From Cellulophaga fucicola (GTDB lineage: Bacteria > Bacteroidota > Bacteroidia > Flavobacteriales > Flavobacteriaceae), in the NCBI RefSeq assembly GCF_900119145.1, contig NZ_FPIY01000005.1:176034-240033 (forward strand): a DNA stretch of 64,000 nucleotides, read 5' to 3'. Positions 34,855-44,383 of this stretch are shown here, one piece after another (the stretch's first letter is position 1; every line of letters starts with the position of its first letter). The translations under genes and the position numbers were made by a program. The notes beneath the pieces are model-generated. The model did no database searches and was not told the DNA's origin. It worked only from the letters and a program-made list of their open reading frames with translations.

Positions 34855-36546
34855 TTAAACAAGTTCTACAAATAAACCTTCTTCTGTTTTTGCTACTTTA
34901 GCAGCATTGTTTTTGGTTAATTCTTTAATGGTTTTATCCCATTTTTTATTGCTTAAACCAGAAGCAGTCTTTAATTCTTCTAAAGGTAATTTATCAGATT
35001 TTTTAAGAATGTTTAATACCGCTTTTCCTTCATCACTTAAAGCAACAGCTTTGCGCTCTGGTCTCATTTGTGGAAAGAAAAGAACCTCTTGTATAGATTG
35101 GTTATTGGTTAAGAACATAATTAACCTGTCCATTCCAATTCCCATTCCAGATGTAGGAGGCATTCCGTATTCTAAAGCACGTAAAAAATCGTGATCTATA
35201 AATTCTGTAGCTTCATCATCTCCTTTTTGAGCTAATTTTAATTGGTGCTCAAAACGTTCTCTTTGGTCTATTGGGTCGTTAAGCTCAGAATATGCATTTG
35301 CAATTTCTTTACCACAAACCATAAGCTCAAAACGCTCTGTTAACTCAGGGTTATCTCTGTGTTCTTTACACAGCGGACTCATTTCTTTAGGGTAATCTGT
35401 AATAAAGGTAGGCTGTATATAGTTTCCTTCACATTTTTCACCAAAAATCTCATCAATAAGTTTTCCTTTACCCATTGTTTCATCAACCTCTATTCCTAAG
35501 CCTTTAGCAGCATCACGAATTTCAGCTTCTGTTTTTCCTGTAATATCAAAACCAGTAAAGTGTTTAATCGAATCTGCCATTGTTACACGAGCATACGGTG
35601 GCTTAAAATTAATTTTATGCTCACCAAAAGTAGCTTCACTAGTACCATTAACAGCAATTGCACAATGTTCTAGTAATTTCTCACAGAAATCCATCATCCA
35701 ATTGTAATCTTTGTAAGCCACATAAATCTCCATAGCAGTAAACTCTGGGTTATGTGTTTTATCCATTCCTTCGTTTCTAAAGTTTTTAGAAAACTCATAA
35801 ACACCATCAAAACCACCAACAATTAAACGTTTTAAGTAAAGCTCGTTAGCAATTCTCATATATAACGGAATATCTAAACTGTTGTGGTGTGTAATAAACG
35901 GTCTAGCCGCTGCACCACCAGGTATAGGCTGTAGTATTGGTGTTTCAACTTCAAAATAACCAGAGTCATTAAAAAAGTCGCGCATTGCGTTAAATAACTT
36001 AGTACGCTTAATAAACACTTCTTTTACGTGTGGGTTTACAACTAAATCTGCGTAACGACGACGGTAACGCATTTCTGGATCGTTAAACTCATCAAAAACT
36101 TTACCATCTGCATCTACTTTTGGTAAAGGCAATGGGCGTAAAGATTTACTAAGTAATGTAAAGTTTTTTACCATTACTGTTTTTTCGCCAACTTGTGTTG
36201 TAAACAAATCGCCTTCTATACCAATAATATCGCCAATATCTAATAACTTTTTGTAAACATCGTTATACAATGTTTTGTCGTCACCAGTACAAATTTCGTC
36301 ACGATTAAAATATACCTGTATTTTTCCTTCGCCATCTTGTAGTTCTGCAAAAGAAGCTTTTCCTTGTATTCTACGAGACATTAATCGGCCAGAAATAACC
36401 ACCTGTTTACCCTCTTCAAAATTCTCTTTTACTTGTTTAGAGGTGGTATTTACTGGATATAGGTCTGCTGGGTATGGGTTTATTCCCATTTCTCTAAGCT
36501 TGCCTAATTTTTCCCTTCTGATGATTTCTTGTTCCGAAAGCTGCAT
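34855..36546 (-). CDS. lysS: Lysine--tRNA ligase (class II)
   Basis: LysRS charges tRNA-Lys. The 563-residue product has an N-terminal OB-fold anticodon-binding domain (~55-170, SGRLMSRRIQGKASFAELQD), a class-II catalytic domain with FNDPEMRYRRRYADL (motif 1), FRNEGMDKTHNPEFT (motif 2) and GMGIGMDRLIM (motif 3), and a ~65-residue C-terminal extension after motif 3 (from about residue 495) that resembles a small winged-helix. Proteobacterial LysRS (about 505 residues) stops near there. An excellent promoter lies just upstream (TTG-N20-TATATTTG). Confidence 0.98.
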   Translation of the reverse strand: MQLSEQEIIRREKLGKLREMGINPYPADLYPVNTTSKQVKENFEEGKQVVISGRLMSRRIQGKASFAELQDGEGKIQVYFNRDEICTGDDKTLYNDVYKKLLDIGDIIGIEGDLFTTQVGEKTVMVKNFTLLSKSLRPLPLPKVDADGKVFDEFNDPEMRYRRRYADLVVNPHVKEVFIKRTKLFNAMRDFFNDSGYFEVETPILQPIPGGAAARPFITHHNSLDIPLYMRIANELYLKRLIVGGFDGVYEFSKNFRNEGMDKTHNPEFTAMEIYVAYKDYNWMMDFCEKLLEHCAIAVNGTSEATFGEHKINFKPPYARVTMADSIKHFTGFDITGKTEAEIRDAAKGLGIEVDETMGKGKLIDEIFGEKCEGNYIQPTFITDYPKEMSPLCKEHRDNPELTERFELMVCGKEIANAYSELNDPIDQRERFEHQLKLAQKGDDEATEFIDHDFLRALEYGMPPTSGMGIGMDRLIMFLTNNQSIQEVLFFPQMRPERKAVALSDEGKAVLNILKKSDKLPLEELKTASGLSNKKWDKTIKELTKNNAAKVAKTEEGLFVELV

Positions 36547-36860
36547 ATATCTATATTAAGGCTGCAAATATAGTTACAAAGTGGTAATCTATCAAAGTAG
36601 AAAGCGTAATAGAATAAAAAGGATTTATAATTTTTACATTTTGATGTAACTATGTTGTAAATCATTAATCTAAAAACAATTAAAATTTATAATAATATGG
36701 TCTTTATTTTTAAGTTTGATGCTTTTATTGGTTGTTTAAAATTTGATTTTATCAATCTATAAAACGTAAGAAATACGATGTTTTTAGTGAAATTGAAGAA
36801 AAAGAGTAACAAAGACGTGTTTTGTTCGTCTTATAAATACATCAATCAAAATAATAATAA
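36547..36860. other. Divergent promoter region of lysS and the YqaE gene
   Basis: The 314-bp AT-rich spacer holds the lysS promoter at its left end and leads into the YqaE/Pmp3 gene at its right end. A short inverted repeat AAGACG (36812-36817) / CGTCTT (36827-36832) lies 29 bases before the YqaE ATG. I see no gene in it and no clear plus-strand -7 box. Confidence 0.55.
36565..36595 (-). promoter_or_regulatory. lysS promoter (TTG-N20-TATATTTG)
   Basis: On the minus strand TATATTTG (plus-strand CAAATATA, 36565-36572) is an exact -7 box. TTG (plus-strand CAA, 36593-36595) lies 20 bases upstream, within the 17-23 range of the flavobacterial consensus. The leader to the ATG is about 12 bases. 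Confidence 0.75.
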
Positions 36861-37019
36861 ATGAGTTTTTGGAGAGTAGTATTGGCTATTTTTTGTCCGC
36901 CTTTGGCTGTAATAGGTAAAGGATGCGGATCTATAGTAATTGTATTTTTGCTTTGGCTGTGCGGTTGGGTTCCTGGTACAATTGCAGCGCTTATAATATT
37001 GAATAATCCGGACAGATAA
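36861..37019 (+). CDS. YqaE/Pmp3-family small membrane protein
   Basis: A 52-residue frame from ATG 36861 to TAA 37017-37019 encodes two hydrophobic helices: VVLAIFCPPLAVIGKGCGS (~6-24) and IVIVFLLWLCGWVPGTIAAL (~25-44), ending LNNPDR. The FCPPLAV and GWVPGxIAA motifs are the Pmp3/YqaE signature. In yeast and plants this family modulates membrane potential under salt stress; in bacteria the role is unknown, with stress induction reported for some. It ends 15 bases before the lipB start codon and its 3' end overlaps the lipB promoter. It is shorter than most gene-calling cutoffs. Confidence 0.88.
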   Translation: MSFWRVVLAIFCPPLAVIGKGCGSIVIVFLLWLCGWVPGTIAALIILNNPDR

Positions 37020-37030
37020 TTGTATCTTTG
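36999..37030 (+). promoter_or_regulatory. lipB promoter (TTG-N21-TATCTTTG) inside the YqaE gene end
   Basis: TTG at 36999-37001 and TATCTTTG at 37023-37030 fit the consensus with 21-base spacing. The -33 lies in the last codons of the YqaE gene and the -7 just after its stop. The implied transcript starts essentially at the lipB ATG (37035), a near-leaderless arrangement. Confidence 0.65.
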
Positions 37031-37034
37031 TAGA

Positions 37035-37739
37035 ATGAATAAAGAAGTGTTTCTACAGGATTTAGGACAAAAAGATTATAAAGAGACTTGGGATTACCAA
37101 GAAGATCTTTTTAAAGAAACTTTAGATATAAAGATTAAAAACAGGCGAGAAGATGCTGGTTTAAAAACACCTAATCACTTTTTGTTTGTAGAACATCCGC
37201 ACGTGTATACCTTAGGTAAAAGTGGCGATATGTCTAATTTGTTAATTGACGAAGAGCAGTTAGCAAAAAAGAATGCTACGTTTTATAAAATTAATAGAGG
37301 AGGAGACATAACATACCACGGACCCGGACAAATAGTAGGTTACCCAATAATAGATTTAGATAACTTTTTTACAGATATACATAAGTATTTACGTTTGTTA
37401 GAAGAGATGGTAATTTTAACCCTGGCAGAGTATGGTTTAAAAGCCGAAAGATCTAAAGGGGAAACTGGAGTATGGTTAGACGTTGGTACACCATTTGCGC
37501 GTAAAATTTGTGCAATGGGTGTGCGTGCTAGCAGATGGGTAACTATGCACGGTTTTGCTTTAAATGTAAATGCAGATTTAGGGTATTTTGATTTAATGAT
37601 ACCTTGTGGCATAAAAGATAAAGCAGTAACTTCTTTAAACGTTGAGCTAGGTAAAAAAGAAGTAAATGTAACTGAGGTAAAAGAAAAGCTGCTAAAGCAT
37701 TTTACAACATTATTTAAAGCTGAAATAACGGTTAAGTAG
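37035..37739 (+). CDS. lipB: Octanoyltransferase (lipoate biosynthesis)
   Basis: LipB moves an octanoyl group from acyl carrier protein to a lipoyl domain. The 234-residue product has RGGDITYHGPGQIVGYPIID (~90-109), KICAMGVRASRWVTMHGFAL (~155-174) and the catalytic-cysteine motif DLMIPCGI (~189-196). The length is normal. The ATG at 37035 is preferred to the TTG at 37020, because the promoter box sits between them. It is convergent with the lipoprotein gene, whose stop is 2 bases away. Confidence 0.95.
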   Translation: MNKEVFLQDLGQKDYKETWDYQEDLFKETLDIKIKNRREDAGLKTPNHFLFVEHPHVYTLGKSGDMSNLLIDEEQLAKKNATFYKINRGGDITYHGPGQIVGYPIIDLDNFFTDIHKYLRLLEEMVILTLAEYGLKAERSKGETGVWLDVGTPFARKICAMGVRASRWVTMHGFALNVNADLGYFDLMIPCGIKDKAVTSLNVELGKKEVNVTEVKEKLLKHFTTLFKAEITVK

Positions 37740-37740
37740 C

Positions 37741-40182
37741 CTAATTTATTTTATACACAATTATAGAGTTATCTAAATCTTTAGATACAAGTTCTAGTTT
37801 TTTATCATTGTCTACATCCGCTAAGTCAATTAGAGAGCTTCCGTAAACTGGAAAGTTCTGTATTGGATCTGCATTGCTGTCAAACAAATATATTTTCTGG
37901 TTCTGTAAATCTGTAACGCTAACGTATATTTTATTGTTAATGTAAAATATTTTTGGCTTACTGTACATACCTAGATCTAAGGTTACTTTTTTACCTTTTA
38001 TAGTAATTGTATTTTGGTCCATTAAAACCAAAGTATTTGTTGTAGCGTCTAAACCGTGTTCTTTAATTAGGTTAAATTTAGTTGCAGCTGTTTTACCATT
38101 TGTAGCTATTTGGTGTAGAATTGAAGTTGTGTCTGTTACAGTAAACTTGTCTTTATACAGAACAACGTCATTTGTAGAAAAGGCTATTTTTTTACTAGTC
38201 TTAACGCGTACTTTACCAACTCTGTTTAAAATTTTAAGAGAACCATCTTCTAGCATAAAAACCAAGTAATCTTTATTGCCAACAGTAAAATGTTTTGGTT
38301 TTTTTATAATAGCACTGCTAGCTTTAGTATATGTAAATCCAGAAACTATATCTGCTTTGTTATTGTACATAAATACTTTGTCTCCTTGTGTTACTACAAA
38401 TCTGTATTTCTTATTGTTTTCATAATCAAAAACCGCAAGAGCATTTAAGTTACCTCCTTTATATGTAATAGAAAAAGGTTCCACAGACTTTCCGTCTCTG
38501 TCTAAAATTAAAAATTGATTGTTAGTTGTAAAGGCAAATTGTAATCTTCCGTTCTTGTACAGGTCTACTTGGGCTATTTCTCCTTGTATTTTACCTTCTA
38601 ATTGTTTTTTCCATAAGACCTTACCGTCTGTAGAAATTAAATACAGGTTGTTTTCTATGTCTTGTACTATTACTTCTTTTTTGTTAGTTCTGTGGTTTTT
38701 TACAAACTGAGGATTGGTTGCAAGATCATTATCTAACTGTACAGTAAAAATAGGGGACGTAGTATTGGCTTCAGTCTCTGTGTTTATTTTCTGAATTGTA
38801 AAGTTCGTGTGATAAAAATTAGCGTCTGCGACAAGCTGACCTGCAAAAAAGTAGTTTTCTAAATCGATATCCTTATAGCTATTTGAAAAATTAGTTGCTA
38901 AATCTTGTTTCAGTTTTTTGGCATCAGCAATTCGTAATATTGAAGATTGTTTTGCCATTGTCTCGGTAGCAGATTTGTAAAGAGGAGTTTTGTTAAACGT
39001 TGTGCCGTTTTTGTAATTGCTAATAATATCTTGTAACGTATATAAATCTTCAGAAAAAATAAAAGCATTACCTATTATGGTGTAGTAGTTAGATTTAAAC
39101 CCTTCTACCAACGGACTAAATACCTCGGTTAGAATAGTGTTTTTGTTTAACTCCTTAATTTGACTGTCTTTAAAGTTACTTTCGGCTTTTTTAAAGGTAT
39201 TTAGGTGTTCATCTATATTATCTGCGCCAAAGGTTTGTAGTAAAACTGCTTTCTTAGAATTTATAGTAATTAAAGCTATTTCTTCTACAGTGTTAAAAAT
39301 AGAATCTTGCAAACTGTCTTTTACTATATAGTTAATTCTGTTTTTAGCAAAAGTATTGTAGTCTGTAAAAGTATAAGAACTAATTGCCTCTGTGTTTTCA
39401 GGAGCATACTCTTGTGCTCTGTTGGCTACTGCTGTTGTATTTTTAAACAAGCTTAAAATTGTTAAAACAGAATCGTTGGTAACAGTTATGCCTGCTAAGT
39501 TTAGTTGGGTTTGCTTGGTGTTAATATCAAGAGACATCCAATCTATAGTTTTAGTATTGGTAATTGTGTCTTTTGGTAGCGTATTTTTAAGTAAAAAATT
39601 GTTTTGTGTGTGTAAAAACAAAGTTCCAGACTTATTGTTACTAGCCGCTTTGTATAGTTTTTGTAAGGTATTGCTGTTTAGTCTAGCTTCTACAGTATTA
39701 TTAATTGTGTTTTCTATTAAGTTTTTAGAGCTAGATAAAATGGTGTATTCGTTTTCTTTATAGCTATAATAAGCAGTGCTGTCTAGTGTGGTTTTGGTGT
39801 AAGTAGTACTTATGTAATCTAAAACACTCTTGGTTGTATTTAAGCTATCTAATCTGTTTAGATTTATAGAGTCCTTGGTTATAAAAAAGAAGTCTGTAGT
39901 GTCATTTGTTTTGGTAAAAGCAAGCAAGCCTTTTGCGCTAGGTTCTGCATAGTCTAATAGGGTAACAGACTCCTGATATGTTTTTAGGAGATCACTTTTT
40001 TTAAGGTCAGTTAAAAAATCGTTATTTTTAATCTCACTGGTTAAGCTGTTGTAATCATTAATTTTTAATAGCGTAGTGGTATTACTAGGGATATAATCTA
40101 GAATAGATGTCTTGGTTTGTTCGTTGGTAGTGCAACTAATGCAAACTAATAAAAATAATACGGCAATAATTTTAAATTTCAT
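37741..40182 (-). CDS. Large lipoprotein with DUF3352-like region and C-terminal beta-propeller-like repeats
   Basis: This 813-residue lipoprotein (MKFKIIAVLFLLVCISC, Cys at ~17) starts at ATG 40180-40182. Residues ~25-470 have alternating helix/strand sequence reminiscent of DUF3352 (long periplasmic proteins starting YIPSNTTTLLKIND). From ~485 there are repeated strand-turn units with KVLWKKQLEGKIQGEIAQVD, NGRLQFAFTTNNQFLILDRDGK, YRFVVTQGDKVFMYNNK and KKLELVSKDLDNSIIVYKIN. That pattern suggests a seven-bladed propeller of the PQQ/FG-GAP kind. Cell-envelope placement is likely. It is co-oriented with rnhB but has its own promoter box. Its function is unknown. Confidence 0.8.
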   Translation of the reverse strand: MKFKIIAVLFLLVCISCTTNEQTKTSILDYIPSNTTTLLKINDYNSLTSEIKNNDFLTDLKKSDLLKTYQESVTLLDYAEPSAKGLLAFTKTNDTTDFFFITKDSINLNRLDSLNTTKSVLDYISTTYTKTTLDSTAYYSYKENEYTILSSSKNLIENTINNTVEARLNSNTLQKLYKAASNNKSGTLFLHTQNNFLLKNTLPKDTITNTKTIDWMSLDINTKQTQLNLAGITVTNDSVLTILSLFKNTTAVANRAQEYAPENTEAISSYTFTDYNTFAKNRINYIVKDSLQDSIFNTVEEIALITINSKKAVLLQTFGADNIDEHLNTFKKAESNFKDSQIKELNKNTILTEVFSPLVEGFKSNYYTIIGNAFIFSEDLYTLQDIISNYKNGTTFNKTPLYKSATETMAKQSSILRIADAKKLKQDLATNFSNSYKDIDLENYFFAGQLVADANFYHTNFTIQKINTETEANTTSPIFTVQLDNDLATNPQFVKNHRTNKKEVIVQDIENNLYLISTDGKVLWKKQLEGKIQGEIAQVDLYKNGRLQFAFTTNNQFLILDRDGKSVEPFSITYKGGNLNALAVFDYENNKKYRFVVTQGDKVFMYNNKADIVSGFTYTKASSAIIKKPKHFTVGNKDYLVFMLEDGSLKILNRVGKVRVKTSKKIAFSTNDVVLYKDKFTVTDTTSILHQIATNGKTAATKFNLIKEHGLDATTNTLVLMDQNTITIKGKKVTLDLGMYSKPKIFYINNKIYVSVTDLQNQKIYLFDSNADPIQNFPVYGSSLIDLADVDNDKKLELVSKDLDNSIIVYKIN

Positions 40183-40201
40183 ACAAAGCAACTTAGAATA
40201 A

Positions 40202-40209
40202 CAAAGTTA
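40202..40209 (-). promoter_or_regulatory. -7 promoter box (TAACTTTG) of the large lipoprotein gene
   Basis: CAAAGTTA on the plus strand reads TAACTTTG on the minus strand, an exact TAnnTTTG 19 bases before the ATG, within the 29-bp gap after the rnhB stop. Confidence 0.5.
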
Positions 40210-40211
40210 GA

Positions 40212-40817
40212 TTAATTTAGTTTTAAAGGAAATTTTAATTGCTCGGGTAATTGTTTAAAGCTTTTGCGGTGGTATTTAGTTATTCCAAATTCTCTAATTG
40301 CTTCCCTATGTTCTTTGGTAGGGTAGCCCTTATTTTTCTTCCAATTGTACATTGGGTATTCTAAATGTATTTTTTCCATATATGCATCTCTATATGTTTT
40401 AGCTAGTATAGATGCTGCAGCAATGCTCATAAATTTAGAGTCACCTTTAACAATGCACTCATGAGCAATTTTTTTATAAGGCTTAAATCGGTTTCCGTCT
40501 ACAATTATAAAATCGGGTTTAGTTGTAAGCTTACCTATGCTTTTATGCATTGCAAGTATAGAGGCATTTAATATGTTTATTTCGTCTATTTTTTTAGGGT
40601 ATATGTGTGTTACGCCAAAGCAAATAGCTTGTTCCTCTATAATAGGTCTAAGAAGCTCTCTTTTTTTTTCTGATAATTGCTTAGAATCATTTAAAATAGA
40701 ATTTTTAAAATCTTCAGGTAAAATAATTGCAGCAGCAGTAACTGGGCCAGCTAAACATCCACGTCCTGCTTCATCTGTTCCTGTTTCATTTATTAGTTTG
40801 TGATAGGCTTTTAGCAT
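40212..40817 (-). CDS. rnhB: Ribonuclease HII
   Basis: RNase HII removes ribonucleotides from DNA. The 201-residue enzyme has the [14 protein letters not shown] motif (D and E metal ligands, ~14-27), [14 protein letters not shown] (~38-51), FIIVDGN with the third Asp (~103-109), and [20 protein letters not shown] (~117-136) with the fourth. The length is normal. A minus-strand -7 box at 40841-40848 lies 23 bases before the ATG. Confidence 0.97.
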   Translation of the reverse strand: MLKAYHKLINETGTDEAGRGCLAGPVTAAAIILPEDFKNSILNDSKQLSEKKRELLRPIIEEQAICFGVTHIYPKKIDEINILNASILAMHKSIGKLTTKPDFIIVDGNRFKPYKKIAHECIVKGDSKFMSIAAASILAKTYRDAYMEKIHLEYPMYNWKKNKGYPTKEHREAIREFGITKYHRKSFKQLPEQLKFPLKLN

Positions 40818-41249
40818 AAAGGTTCAAAATGTTAAATATGCAAAATTAAGAATTTTTCACAGTTTGGCTTTATATGTTTAATTATTGGTGATTTTATTTG
40901 GAGTAAACACATCTTTAACTTTTCGCAAACACCTTTAAGGTATCATTTGTTAATTTTTTAAAATTATAATTTTACCTAAAGGTTAACATTTGATATTCGT
41001 TATATTTTATTATGTTTTTTTTGTAGGATTTTATCTTCATTTTTTTTTATTTAATTTTGTGTTTTTCTTAAGTATTTTTGGTTTTTATAGCTTAAAAATA
41101 GATTTTCGTTTGTTATTTAATGTCTATTTTAACAATTGTTTATTTTTAACCTTTTTTTTAACATATGCATGTTCCGTTAACAGTAATTTCTTGGAATCTT
41201 AACCATTAATTAAGAGTTTTGTTGGGTACTAACTCAAAAATTATAATAA
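40818..41249. other. 432-bp leader of the first SusC/SusD pair
   Basis: The region is very T-rich (long T runs around 41000-41160). It contains the minus-strand rnhB -7 box TAATTTTG at 40841-40848. The 14-mer ACTAACTCAAAAAT at 41228-41241 sits 8 bases before the susC ATG and recurs before the second susC. A 70-codon open frame (40990-41202) is a low-complexity Phe/Leu/Tyr product of the T runs and I do not count it. Confidence 0.6.
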
Positions 41250-44200
41250 ATGAGAACGAAAGTAACTTGGATTTTAACGCCCTTGTTGGTGTTATTAATG
41301 AGCTTTTCTTATGGACAAGAAAAGACAATTACAGGTAATGTCACAGATCACGAAGGTCTAACATTACCAGGAGTAACTGTTTTAGTTGTAGGTACAACAA
41401 CAGGAACTCAAACAGACTTTGATGGTAACTATACCATAAAAGCAAGTGTAGGGCAGGTATTGCGTTACAGCTATATTGGTCAAAAAACAACTGAAAGAAA
41501 AGTTGGATCAAGCAGCACAATTAGCCTTCAAATGGAGGAAGACGCAGAAGCGTTAGAAGAGGTAGTTGTAGTGGCTTACGGATCTCAAAAAAAGAAATCT
41601 ATAGTAGGTTCTGTTACTTCTTTAGGAGTAGAGGAAATAGGTAATCAGCAGTTAACAACTGTTACTAGTGCTATTCAAGGTACAGTGGCGGGTGTAAATG
41701 TTATTACTTCTGGTGGTCAGCCAGGATCTAACCCAACAATTAGAATTCGTGGTGTAGGTTCTATTAATGCTAGTTCAGATCCATTAATTATATTAGATGG
41801 TGTTCCTTTTAATGGGAATATTAATAGTATTAGTGGTGATCAGATTGAATCTATGAACATTCTTAAAGATGCATCATCTACTGCATTATACGGTTCAAGA
41901 GCTGCAAACGGGGTTATTTTAATTACAACTAAAAAAGGTAGTTACAATTCAGAATCAAAAATTACTGTAACTGCAGTTTCTGGTTTTTCTACTCCAGCAG
42001 TATCTTTACATGAGCGTATAGGTAATGATGATATGATGAGATATTCTTGGGAAGCAGAAAGAAATAAAAATATTTATGTTTCTGGTCAGTCTGCAGCAGA
42101 TGCTGGTGTTAATGCTTCACAAAGTTTAATATCTAATTTAGGATACAATCCTTACAATGTTGCTCAGCCAGTTGATCAAAATGGAAACTTAGTAGCTGGT
42201 GCAGCATCTCAATGGGAAACTGATTGGGAAGATGCAATGTTAAGAAGTGCAGCTCAACGTAACGAGTATACAGTAAGTATTAGTGGAGGTGGAGAATCAT
42301 CAAGGTTTTTCTTATCTGCAAACTATTTAAACCAAGAAGGAGCAGTTAGAGAGTCAGATTTTGAAAGATTTACTACTCGTTTAAATGTAGAATCTAGTGT
42401 TAAAGATTGGTTAACTGTAGGTTTAAATACGTCATTATCTACATCTAAGCAACAATTTCCAACACAGTCAGGATCTAACTTTCAAAGTTCTTACCAATGG
42501 ATTTACAGTATGTCTTCAATTTACCCATTATATAGAAGAAACGAAGCTGGAGGTTTAGTTTTAGATAACTTAGGAAATCGTATTTACGATTATGGTTCTA
42601 CACCAGGACAATCTGTTAACGGTAGTAGACCTTTATTAGGAAATGAAAATGCAGTTGGTTCATTATTTAATTATGATGATGTTAACAAAAGAACAAATGC
42701 AACTGTAAATGGTTTTGCTAAAATTAAGTTTTCTGATAACTTATCTTTCAAGACTAACTTATCATACGAAAACTATTTATTTGATAGTAATTCTTATGAT
42801 GCTTATGATGTAGGTGTTGCTGCTAGTGTTGGTGGTCGTGTAGCTCAAGATAGAGATATTACTACAACTTTTAACTTTACAAACTCTCTTAATTATGATA
42901 AAACATTTGGAGATCATAGTATTCAAGGAACTGCAATTTTCGAAGCTTACAAGCTTAAGGTTGATGCATTAGGAGCTCAAGGAACTGGTTTTTTACCAGG
43001 GGTAAAAGTTTTAAATGGTAGTACGCTTCCAGAAGGTGTTAGTGGATTTGTTAATGAAGATAGAATAACTTCATATTTAGGACGTTTGGCATACAGTTAT
43101 AAAGATAAATACTTTATAGAAGGTTCTTACCGTAGAGATGGTTCTTCAAGATTTTCTGAAGACACAAGATGGGGTAACTTTTTCTCTATAGGTGGTTCAT
43201 GGGTTATTTCTGATGAAGGTTTCCTTGCAAATAGTAATACTATTAATTTATTGAAATTGAGATCATCATATGGTGAGCTTGGTAACGCAAGTACAGGTTC
43301 TTATTTTCCTTATTTACAAGGTTTTGAAACAGGAAACAACGAGTTAGAGAACACAGGAGTATTATTAGGAGATGTAACAGATCCTAATTTAACTTGGGAA
43401 AATCAAGCAATTTTTAATGTAGGTTTAGATTTTTCTTTACTTAATGATAGGTTAGATGGTACTTTAGAGTATTACAGTAAAGAGTCTATTGATTTAATTT
43501 ATACTAAGCCGTTACCAATTTCTACTGGTAACTCTGGTATTACAACAAACGTAGGTTCTATTAAAAACTCTGGTTACGAACTTTCATTAGCAGGTAGAAT
43601 TATTCAAACAAATAATGTTACTTGGTCTGTTGGTGTTAACGCATCAGTTAATAAGAATGAAATTACTGAGTTAACTCAGGATGAATTTATTACTGGTACC
43701 AAAAAATGGAAAGAAGGAAAATCTTTATATGATTTCTTTATTCAAGACTGGGCTGGAGTAGATTCTGCAGACGGTTACGGTATGTGGTATAAAGATGTTT
43801 TAGATACAGAAGGTAATCCAACAGGAGAAAGAGAGACTACAAAAGATTATTCAGAAGCAACTAGATATTACCAAGGTTCTTCTTTGCCAGACGTTACAGG
43901 TGGTTTAACAACAGACCTTAAAGTTGGTGGTTTTGACTTTAATATGTTATTTAACTTTAGTGTTGGAGCTCAAATTTATGATAGTTCTTATGCTGGTTTA
44001 ATGGATGGTTTTTCTAGACCTGGTTATACTGCATCTCCAGATGTTGCAAGTAGATGGACTCAGCCTGGAGACGTAACAGATGTACCTCTTTTATTAAATT
44101 CTCAAAATGATTTTAATGGTACGTCAACAAGATTCTTGTTTGATAATGATTATGTTAGACTAAGAGCACTTACAATAGGTTATACATTACCTAAAGATAT

Positions 44201-44369
44201 AGTAGGTAAAGCGTCATTAGATAACGTTAGGTTATACTTAAGAGGTGATAATTTATTCACTTGGCAAAGTCATAAAGGAATAGACCCAGAACAAAGTTTA
44301 GCAGGTACTACAGATAGTAGATCATCTTTGTTAAAAACAGTTAGTTTAGGTCTTAATGTTCAATTTTAA
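41250..44369 (+). CDS. SusC-like TonB-linked outer-membrane transporter 1
   Basis: This 1039-residue outer-membrane transporter imports glycans or other oligomers captured by its SusD lipoprotein. It has a signal peptide (1-22, ending SYGQ), a carboxypeptidase-regulatory-like domain (~24-107), the EALEEVVVVAYGSQKKKS TonB-box/plug entry (~108-125), a plug with SALYGSRAANGVILITTKKG-type sequence (~207-230) and a barrel ending VSLGLNVQF. It is paired with the next gene, 14 bases downstream. No enzyme or regulator is nearby, so the cargo cannot be predicted. Its first ~105 residues are about 85% identical to the other two SusC proteins, the rest is not. Confidence 0.94.
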   Translation: MRTKVTWILTPLLVLLMSFSYGQEKTITGNVTDHEGLTLPGVTVLVVGTTTGTQTDFDGNYTIKASVGQVLRYSYIGQKTTERKVGSSSTISLQMEEDAEALEEVVVVAYGSQKKKSIVGSVTSLGVEEIGNQQLTTVTSAIQGTVAGVNVITSGGQPGSNPTIRIRGVGSINASSDPLIILDGVPFNGNINSISGDQIESMNILKDASSTALYGSRAANGVILITTKKGSYNSESKITVTAVSGFSTPAVSLHERIGNDDMMRYSWEAERNKNIYVSGQSAADAGVNASQSLISNLGYNPYNVAQPVDQNGNLVAGAASQWETDWEDAMLRSAAQRNEYTVSISGGGESSRFFLSANYLNQEGAVRESDFERFTTRLNVESSVKDWLTVGLNTSLSTSKQQFPTQSGSNFQSSYQWIYSMSSIYPLYRRNEAGGLVLDNLGNRIYDYGSTPGQSVNGSRPLLGNENAVGSLFNYDDVNKRTNATVNGFAKIKFSDNLSFKTNLSYENYLFDSNSYDAYDVGVAASVGGRVAQDRDITTTFNFTNSLNYDKTFGDHSIQGTAIFEAYKLKVDALGAQGTGFLPGVKVLNGSTLPEGVSGFVNEDRITSYLGRLAYSYKDKYFIEGSYRRDGSSRFSEDTRWGNFFSIGGSWVISDEGFLANSNTINLLKLRSSYGELGNASTGSYFPYLQGFETGNNELENTGVLLGDVTDPNLTWENQAIFNVGLDFSLLNDRLDGTLEYYSKESIDLIYTKPLPISTGNSGITTNVGSIKNSGYELSLAGRIIQTNNVTWSVGVNASVNKNEITELTQDEFITGTKKWKEGKSLYDFFIQDWAGVDSADGYGMWYKDVLDTEGNPTGERETTKDYSEATRYYQGSSLPDVTGGLTTDLKVGGFDFNMLFNFSVGAQIYDSSYAGLMDGFSRPGYTASPDVASRWTQPGDVTDVPLLLNSQNDFNGTSTRFLFDNDYVRLRALTIGYTLPKDIVGKASLDNVRLYLRGDNLFTWQSHKGIDPEQSLAGTTDSRSSLLKTVSLGLNVQF

Positions 44370-44383
44370 TAATATATAGAGAA

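Noticed and set aside
37020..37034. TTG start five codons upstream of lipB
   Set aside because: It lies within the -7 promoter region and overlaps the YqaE stop; the ATG at 37035 is better placed.
40990..41202. 70-codon open frame before the first susC
   Set aside because: It is a low-complexity Phe/Leu/Tyr product of a T-rich leader, without promoter box or family signature, and similar leaders 2 and 3 have no counterpart.
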